In this document: positions 57,315 to 64,000 of the stretch, one piece after another | How the letters are laid out: the number at the start of each line of letters is the position of its first letter | Numbering within the stretch: position 1 is the stretch's first letter | Source: Schistocerca nitens | Lineage: Eukaryota; Arthropoda; Insecta; Orthoptera; Acrididae | Reading direction: 5' to 3' | DNA: 64,000 nucleotides | NCBI RefSeq assembly: GCF_023898315.1 | Contig: NC_064614.1 | Coordinates: 1,053,946,432-1,054,010,431 of the forward strand | The notes under the pieces: generated by a model | Told to the model about the DNA's origin: nothing | The model's input: only the letters and a program-made list of their open reading frames with translations | Databases searched by the model: none | Position numbers and translations under genes: made by a program

Positions 57315-59405
57315 GACTTAAGGAAATTTGCGGTACCTGACAATTGGACATGAATGGTTTACCGTATTTTTTGTGTAATATGTAGGTTTTGCACAGACTT
57401 CAATATATATTTTTGTGTAGTTGTAAGATTTTGATGTTTTGTTTGTGCTTAGTATGTAAGATGTTTTGTCTTTATGTCAAGGAATGATTTACACATCAGC
57501 CTTCAAAAATGAGTAAAAAGAAGCTAAAGGACCATCAGTCCAATGATATAATTTGTTTAGAAACATAATCAGTACGTGTAAGACGTGTAAGATGTTTTTC
57601 AGTGGTTATTAGAGTTAGTAATTATAAATTTTATTATGCTGTGTGATAAATGTTTATTTAAAGAATGCACTAAATAGTCTAATCTGTCACATGAAAAATG
57701 AATAGAAATGGTGTATGCAAAAGACTGTGCACATACCATGTGACACCTGTGATGCTGTGCTTTGACCATAAAAGAGAAAGTATAAGCATCTAGCCACAAT
57801 ATTTGAGATTAAATGAGAGCTCCACTTTAGAGCCTGTTTTTGACAGTTGCAAACCTTTTATAGGATACGCGATTACGCTAACAGCTTATGGAGCAAGCAC
57901 ATGCGCAGTGGTCCTGACTGGAGCGCCTAGAACCGCACGGCCACACCGGCCGGCTGTGACAAATTCAGTAATGCTCAAATATAAAACTATTGCCATGTCA
58001 GGCCAGAATCCGTTAAATGTATGATGTAACACTTAAATATATGCAATAACAGAACAAAAGTGCTTTTGATCTGTAAAATTTCATTGTAACATATTGTGTA
58101 AATGAATAGACATCTATGTCACTACGTGACACTAAAAAAAAAGAAAAAAAAAAAAAGAGTGATCAGGTAATACAATTGTATCAAAGTCATGCTGAAAGCA
58201 ATACTAACAGGAACTATAATAGTGTGTTGGTATTCGCAGAGGAAGTGTGAACTTTGAGAACTGTATTACCGATCAACGTGGACAGTGAACACTTATGTGC
58301 TGTACAACTGAAAAAACGCGAGGTACAAACATTAACAAAACATATCTGTGTGCAGTGACCGAAAACACAAAACTGTGATCAGTGCGTGTTCGAAACTGCA
58401 CAGACAACATTTTTAGTTTGGACGCTACCTCCTGTGCGCCAACAGTTAATATGACGACAAGGACCACGTAGTAGGATGTTAGTGCAACGGCAACTACGGT
58501 GGAACGCCGTCAAACAAAAATTGTGAAACATAAATATTCCATACGAAGTGATGACAACAGGGATGTGCAGTGCTTACTTCAGCATCATATCTCCTGCATC
58601 ATTCAGCACCAGTACGTACAAACGAACACGAAAATACCAAGTAACTGAGCCTGTGCCTCGATGATGCAACAATGTTCACTAATCAATTCTTACCCACAGC
58701 CATAACATCTTACAATATCCGTTCTATAACATATGTGCATTTGTTTCATGATTTGCACGAGTCAACATCCTCTCCCGTGCTGAAAACTCGAACGAGCGGT
58801 GCGCAACAATGCAAACGCACCAAGCAGACAAAATAACGAAATAACGTCGATCCGTATTCCACATCCTGACCACTGGCTTCGGACAAGAAATAAGACATCA
58901 GTTTCCAGCCGACGCTCCATGGCAACGGGCACGAGGCATCGCGGTAACGACATACAGTGTCATCCACACCACACGACGAGAAATACGCTGAAAAAAAATA
59001 AAATAAAAAAACTCAAAATATTACCAACACAATAAAAAAAATTTGATGAACACTTTCATATGAAAACTATTATGTTTGTTTCTTTTTCAGAAAATTTTAT
59101 ATTTGATGTAAATACGTGTAATACCAAAACATGTGGAACCAACTTATGTTAGTAACGCAAAGGGTTAAATCTATCAGCTCTGTCGAGGTTTTTCTGGGGT
59201 TTCCCTGCGGCCCTCGTCCAAATGGAAGAGCTTGTTATATTTATTGTAACTGTCTCCAGCCATGTTATGTAAAAATGAATGTGTACCCATGACCTTATAC
59301 ACGGTAAAGTGAACTGAAAGTAACCAACGAGCGAAAGAAAAGTGACACTCGTGGCCTACAAGGACCAAACATTATGTAGTGTGTTCCTTGTAGCCCAGGG
59401 GGCCG
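57315..59405 (+). other. Gypsy B 3' noncoding region, no env
   Basis: About 2.1 kb between integrase and the 3' LTR. Only short frames occur (for example 58,799-59,035) with no envelope-like signal peptide or membrane anchor. It holds an A-rich run (58,135-58,157), a 33-bp SINE head fragment (57,922-57,954) and ends with a purine tract (cccagggggccg) before the LTR. Confidence 0.55.
57922..57954 (-). repeat. Orphan SINE head fragment
   Basis: gcgcctagaaccgcacggcc ... caccggccggc equals the complement of the first 33 bases of the main SINE (A-box side). Everything after that is missing. I see no clear target duplication. Confidence 0.7.
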
Positions 59406-59771
59406 TGTAGTGTCCCTTTTGCAATATTCACCATTATCGAGGTGAAACATAAACTGTGTCCTAGTAAGAATATATTAGCATAAAGTGATCTCCGTGTGTT
59501 ATTCCAAGAACCTACGCCACATTTATCTTATGAAAAGAATATTTAATGAAAATTATTTAGCATGTTTCCAGCTGCTAAGGAGCGAGTAACAGTGATCTCT
59601 GACTGTTAACAATTAGCCGCCATTACGAGGTACATTTAAAAATATTTTTTCATAGCACAATGTCTGATAGCCGGAGCGGAAGAAATTATGTAAAAATATT
59701 CAGTGAGATTAATTGAAGGAATCCAGTGAAATAATTTTATTAAAACTTGTCTACTTTCTGTGATAGTAATA

Positions 59772-61193
59772 CACTCCTGGAAATTGAAATAAGAACACCG
59801 TGAATTCATTGTCCCAGGAAGGGGAAACTTTATTGACACATTCCTGGGGTCAGATACATCACATGATCACACTGACAGAACCACAGGCACATAGACACAG
59901 GCAACAGAGCATGCACAATGTCGGCACTAGTACAGTGTATATCCACCTTTCGCAGCAATGCAGGCTGCTATTCTCCCATGGAGACGATCGTAGAGATGCT
60001 GGATGTAGTCCTGTGGAACGGCTTGCCATGCCATTTCCACCTGGCGCCTCAGTTGGACCAGCGTTCGTGCTGGACGTGCAGACCGCGTGAGACGACGCTT
60101 CATCCAGTCCCAAACATGCTCAATGGGGGACAGATCCGGAGATCTTGCTGGCCAGGGTAGTTGACTTACACCTTCTAGAGCACGTTGGGTGGCACGGGAT
60201 ACATGCGGACGTGCATTGTCCTGTTGGAACAGCAAGTTCCCTTGCCGGTCTAGGAATGGTAGAACGATGGGTTCGATGACGGTTTGGATGTACCGTGCAC
60301 TATTCAGTGTCCCCTCGACGATCACCAGTGGTGTACGGCCAGTGTAGGAGATCGCTCCCCACACCATGATGCCGGGTGTTGGCCCTGTGTGCCTCGGTCG
60401 TATGCAGTCCTGATTGTGGCGCTCACCTGCACGGCGCCAAACACGCATACGACCATCATTGGCACCAAGGCAGAAGCGACTCTCATCGCTGAAGACGACA
60501 CATCTCCATTCGTCCCTCCATTCACGCCTGTCGCGACACCACTGGAGGCGGGCTGCACGATGTTGGGGCGTGAGCGGAAGACGGCCTAACGGTGTGCGGG
60601 ACCGTAGCCCAGCTTCATGGAGACGGTTGCGAATGGTCCTCGCCGATACCCCAGGAGCAACAGTGTCCCTAATTTGCTGGGAAGTGGCGGTGCGGTCCCC
60701 TACGGCACTGCGTAGGATCCTACGGTCTTGGCGTGCATCCGTGCGTCGCTGCGGTCCGGTCCCAGGTCGACGGGCACGTGCACCTTCCGCCGACCACTGG
60801 CGACAACATCGATGTACTGTGGAGACCTCACGCCCCACGTGTTGAGCAATTCGGCGGTACGTCCACCCGGCCTCCCGCATGCCCACTATACGCCCTCGCT
60901 CAAAGTCCGTCAACTGCACATACGGTTCACGTCCACGCTGTCGCGGCATGCTACCAGTGTTAAAGACTGCGATGGAGCTCCGTATGCCACGGCAAACTGG
61001 CTGACACTGACGGCGGCGGTGCACAAATGCTGCGCAGCTAGCGCCATTCGACGGCCAACACCGCGGTTCTTGGTGTGTCCGCTGTGCCGTGCATGTGATC
61101 ATTGCTTGTACAGCCCTCTCGCAGTGTCCGGAGCAAGTATGGTGGGTCTGACACACCAGTGTCAATGTGTTCTTTTTTCCATTTCCAGGAGTG
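59772..61193 (-). mobile_element. Tc1-like transposon with near-perfect ends
   Basis: Ends cactcctggaaattgaaat and its inverted copy (atttccaggagtg) define terminal inverted repeats of about 25 bp, with TA on both sides (59,770-59,771 and 61,194-61,195). Length 1,422 bp. The matching LTR at 33,137-33,150 shows the empty target. One full-length transposase gene on the minus strand fills most of it. Confidence 0.95.
59927..60949 (-). CDS. Tc1-like transposase, 340 aa, apparently intact
   Basis: Cut-and-paste transposase expected to act in the nucleus on its own inverted repeats. From the ATG at 60,949 (MPRQRGREPYVQLTDFERGR) it shows a paired-like DNA-binding part with two helix-turn-helix regions: RIVGMREAGWTYRRIAQHV, then RTIRNRLHEAGLRSRTP. 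A GRPR-like basic stretch (RARRPGTGPQRRTD) lies between them. The catalytic triad is VVFSDESRF (Asp), LFQQDNARPH (Asp) and SPIEHVWDWM (Glu). I count 32 residues between the second Asp and the Glu, two fewer than classical DD34E. The frame stays open upstream to 61,282, but that part lies partly outside the transposon, so I chose the internal ATG. No stop or frameshift is visible, and length is normal for the family. Confidence 0.9.
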   Translation of the reverse strand: MPRQRGREPYVQLTDFERGRIVGMREAGWTYRRIAQHVGREVSTVHRCCRQWSAEGARARRPGTGPQRRTDARQDRRILRSAVGDRTATSQQIRDTVAPGVSARTIRNRLHEAGLRSRTPLGRLPLTPQHRAARLQWCRDRREWRDEWRCVVFSDESRFCLGANDGRMRVWRRAGERHNQDCIRPRHTGPTPGIMVWGAISYTGRTPLVIVEGTLNSARYIQTVIEPIVLPFLDRQGNLLFQQDNARPHVSRATQRALEGVSQLPWPARSPDLSPIEHVWDWMKRRLTRSARPARTLVQLRRQVEMAWQAVPQDYIQHLYDRLHGRIAACIAAKGGYTLY

Positions 61194-61483
61194 TAATTAC
61201 AGAACAGTGAACTGGAGCTGACTAATACTACGCTAATACATTTACAGTAATTTGTAGGGAGCCTGGCGCTCGATAAAACCAAAAACCAGATATAATACGT
61301 AATTGGCGACCTACGAAATTCATTATTTTGCTTATTATATCTATTTTGTATTTTTTTTTTCTTGAAAGCTAAACGTAAAAACTAACTTCACTAAAAATCA
61401 GTAACAAATAACGATAAATCCAACTAGGAGTGTGTTTCCTCTAAATAAATAGTTACACTATTTTTTAAGAGATATAATAGCCG

Positions 61484-64000
61484 CCATCATCTAACAGCGA
61501 TTCTTACAGCCTACCCCCCCCCCCCCCCCTTGGCATGCAAGGATCGCTCTGACAGTGTATGAAAGTGTTTATGTTCTTGTTCTGCCCCCCCTCCCCACCA
61601 AGTGGGGAGTATGAATCACATAATTGGTTGGACATCAGATGAGTGGTTATTTCTGAAAGAGTTTCTCTACCAAGTAATTTAATTTAATGTGAGTACTTAG
61701 CCTACTTTTAGGACAAACAACATGTTCCCAGCACTATTATATTGTTTTTATTATCAGGTTGTTAACAAATGATTCTGGATAGAAATGGTTTAATGATAAT
61801 TAAATTTAAAAAGGGACACATGAATCCTGATACAGGTATCAGATAGTTATAAGTGATAATGCTTTGCTGCCCACAAGTTAAAACAAACAAGAAAGGACAG
61901 AAGTAATATCTGCAGAAATAGATTTTGCAATATACTATACTTAAAAAAACGTTCATTTAAGTTCCTTACTTACATTCAACATTATGTTCATGTTTGGATG
62001 AACGCAACATGATGGAGATTTAGCATACAACTCCAACTACACACACAATTGTACAGAGAGGTCCGCTTTTGACAACATCATATGCAACATACTCCCTGCA
62101 CAATTGCAGTGTTTCATTTATGACTTATGCACAATGTGTACGAGTGTGTGAATCCCATATGTCTGCATCTGCTCTGCCCTGCCTGTCAACCTATAAAACC
62201 GCTTATTATTGACAGAAATGTTAGTCATATATTCTTACTGCGTTCTTCTGTGAAGCAAAAGATTGTTTGTTCCTAGTCTGTCTACAATGCATGTGTAAAC
62301 GCACCTCGTTGGTGGGGCGACATGCACACAGTGATGTTCTCGCAGTTCTCACAAAAAACCTATTAACTAACACGACTCTTCTTGATCTCTCCACCTGGAG
62401 AATATACAAGACTCTCAGCTTATGTAACGCTGATCTACACTGAAGAGCCAAAGAAACTGGTACACCTGCCTAATATCGTGTAGGGCCCCCGCGAGCACGA
62501 AGAAGTGCCGTAACACGACATGGCATGGACTTGAACTAATGTCTGGAGTAGTGCTGGAGGGAATTGACACCATGAATCCTTCAGTTTTGTCCATAAATCC
62601 ATCAGAGTACGAGGGTTTGGAGATCTCTTCTGAACAGAACGTTGCAAGGCATCCCAGATATGCTCAATAATATTCATGTCTGCGGAGTTTGGTAGCCAGT
62701 GGAAGTGTTTAAACTCAGAATAGTGTTCCTGGAGCCTTTCTGTAGCAACTCTGGACGTGTAGGATGTCGCAGTGTCCTGCTGTAATTGCCCAAGTCCGTC
62801 GGAATGCATAATGGATGCAGGTGATCAGACAGGATGCTTACATACGTTTCACATGTCAGAGTCGTATCTAGATGTATCAGGGGTCCCATATCACTCCAAC
62901 TGCACACGCCCCACATCATTACAGAGCCTCCACCAGCTTGAACGGTCCCCTGCTGATATGTAGGGTCCATGGATTCATGAGGTTGTCCCCATATCCGTAC
63001 ACGTCCATCTGCTTGATACAATTTGAAACGAGACTCGTCCGACCAGGCAACATGTTGCCAGTCATCAACAGTCCAACGTCGTCGTTGATTGGCCCAGGCA
63101 AGGCGTAAAGTTTTGTGTCGTGCAGTCATCACGGTTAGACGAGTGGGCCTTCGGCTCCAAAACCCTATATCGATGATGTTTCCTTGAATGGTTCACATGC
63201 TGACACTTGTCGATGGCTCAGCATTTAAATCTTCAGTAATTTGCGGAAGGGTTGCACTTCTGTCACACCGAACGATTCTCTTCAGTCGTCGTTGGTCCCA
63301 TTCTTGCAGGATTCTTTTCCGGCCGTAGCTATGCCAGAGATCTGATGTCTTCCCGAATTCCTGATATTCACGGTACACTCGTGAAATGGTCATACAGGGA
63401 AATCCCCACTTCATGGCTACCTCGGAGATGCTGTGTCCCATTGCTCGTGTCCTGACTATAACACCACGTTCAAACTGACTTAAATGTTGATAACCTGCCA
63501 CAGCACATTGTAGCAGCAGTAACCGATCTAACAACTGCGCGAGACACTTGTTGTCTTATATATGTGTTCCTGACCGCAGCACCGCATTCTGCCTGTTTAC
63601 CTATCTCTGTATTTGAATACGTATGCCTACACCAATTTATTTGGCGCTTCAGTGTGTTTTATTTAGCGTCCATTGAGATAAAAGTGACCACAGAATAAAT
63701 CTCTCTCCATGCCCATAGAGCGTTAAGCACTCCATGTTTCAACTCAACGTTTAGGAGAGAGAGCGCCCATTCTTCTCTGCAAATTGCATATATCGTGCTA
63801 CCTCTCACTTCTTTGTAAAGAACATTGCCTCCCTGCAAAATTGGAGTCTGCCAACCACGTATAGGAATTATTTCTCTCACTCTCAAAACGTTACTTTCGA
63901 CCGTCATATCCACTAATTCCACCTCAATAAAGAAATAACGCAAAGAGTGCAATCTCTCTTCCCTCGAAATTGTCAGACTATTCCACCAATGGGACAGCTT
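61484..64000. repeat. Dispersed repeat R2 (copy of R1), split by a decayed Tc1
   Basis: The blocks 61,495-62,436 and 63,655-64,000 align with 3822-4320 plus 5090-5740 in the same order. It starts with a C-run (61,506-61,522) and a ctccccaccaagtggggag palindrome near 61,591. Roughly 150 bases (61,640-61,730) and other small blocks are absent from R1. It lies immediately outside gypsy B, so it belongs to the sequence gypsy B inserted into, possibly gypsy D's terminal region. Confidence 0.6.
62438..63654 (-). mobile_element. Decayed Tc1-like transposon
   Basis: Ends cactgaagagccaaag and tttggcgcttcagtg are inverted repeats. The left flank is TA and the right TG, so one copy of the target has mutated. 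The minus strand holds transposase pieces: HLSQFERGVIVRTRAMGHSI with the helix-turn-helix (63,500-63,193), VAWSDESRFKLYQADGRV with the first catalytic Asp (about 63,060), and NIIEHIWDAL for the Glu region (about 62,670). A deletion or frameshift near 62,770 has removed the second catalytic block, and others split the N-terminal part. It is a different family from the Tc1 at 59,772. Confidence 0.85.

Larger units (their letters stand above)
32473..61479 (+). mobile_element. Gypsy B, one LTR retrotransposon expanded to 29 kb by nested insertions
   Basis: Both LTRs start tgtagtgtcccttttgcaat and end agagatataata. The 5' LTR (32,473-33,438) is followed by a primer-binding site and the 3' LTR (59,406-61,479) is preceded by a purine tract (aggggg). 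The flanks have gccg at 32,469-32,472 and 61,480-61,483, a 4-bp target duplication typical of gypsy integrases. An 18-kb foldback element sits at 33,496-51,508 and a Tc1 element in the 3' LTR. Without those, the element is about 9.6 kb, with gag-pol at 51,846-57,314 and no env. Confidence 0.9.
59406..61479 (+). repeat. Gypsy B 3' LTR, split by a Tc1 transposon
   Basis: It aligns with the 5' LTR as 59,406-59,771 and 61,194-61,479, lacking about 324 bp near its start. The Tc1 element accounts for the rest. The end, agagatataata, abuts the gccg duplication. A small insertion (aaaacc near 61,278) and T-run length differences separate it from the 5' LTR, so the two have diverged since insertion. 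Confidence 0.9.

Noticed and set aside
57315-59405. An envelope gene in gypsy B
   Set aside because: No open frame longer than about 80 codons, no signal peptide, glycoprotein cysteine pattern or membrane anchor. The region is noncoding.
60284-61210. Plus-strand frames over the Tc1 transposase
   Set aside because: They are antisense shadows of the intact minus-strand transposase and share its GC-rich codon pattern.

Overview
The window looks like intergenic DNA from a very large, repeat-choked insect genome, most likely an orthopteran such as a grasshopper or locust. That assignment rests on a tRNA-headed SINE present about ten times, on Ty3/gypsy, Tc1/mariner, hAT, RTE and jockey/CR1-like elements, and on recall of similar repeats in locust sequence; it was not checked by a search. 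I recognise no host protein-coding gene and no functional RNA gene. Nearly all coding-looking sequence belongs to transposable elements, most of them broken and nested inside one another.

Layout. 1-3.8 kb: a decayed Ty3/gypsy element (C, + strand), followed by a dispersed repeat (R1, 3.8-5.7 kb) split by a LINE fragment. 5.7-9.8 kb: AT-rich sequence with nothing recognisable. 9.8-11.4 kb: decayed gypsy pol (E, - strand). 11.8-14.5 kb: a hAT-type transposase gene of the ZMYM1/DUF4371 kind (- strand), with an apparent intron and a SINE insertion. 15.2-21.5 kb: gypsy A (+), split by a LINE and two SINEs. 22.6-26.3 kb: SINEs, a tandem duplication and a retroviral-type primer-binding-like site. 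26.4-29.1 kb: an RTE-type LINE (-) with a long open frame that runs without a break into a deleted mariner (29.15-29.64 kb). 29.6-32.3 kb: gag of gypsy D (-).

32.47-61.48 kb is one gypsy element (B, +) with a 4-bp target duplication (gccg). It has been blown up to 29 kb by nested insertions. Just downstream of its primer-binding site sits an 18-kb foldback element (33,496-51,508). This has Tc1/mariner-like tips, a TA target duplication, inverted arms of about 5.2 kb and a 3-kb centre. The left arm later received a 2.57-kb non-autonomous hAT (itself carrying a 237-bp MITE) and a 0.72-kb RTE fragment. The right arm preserves both empty sites. The arms carry many degenerate tRNA-like modules (A-box/B-box promoter remnants). 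The gag-pol of gypsy B resumes at about 51.85 kb and ends at 57.3 kb. Its 3' LTR is split by an apparently intact Tc1-like transposon with a 340-aa transposase. 61.5-64 kb: a second copy (R2) of the repeat at 3.8-5.7 kb, split by a decayed Tc1 element.

The strongest candidate for something undescribed is the long-arm foldback element with Tc1-like ends and tRNA-like arrays. Nested insertions, target duplications and arm-to-arm comparison give a relative timeline for the region.
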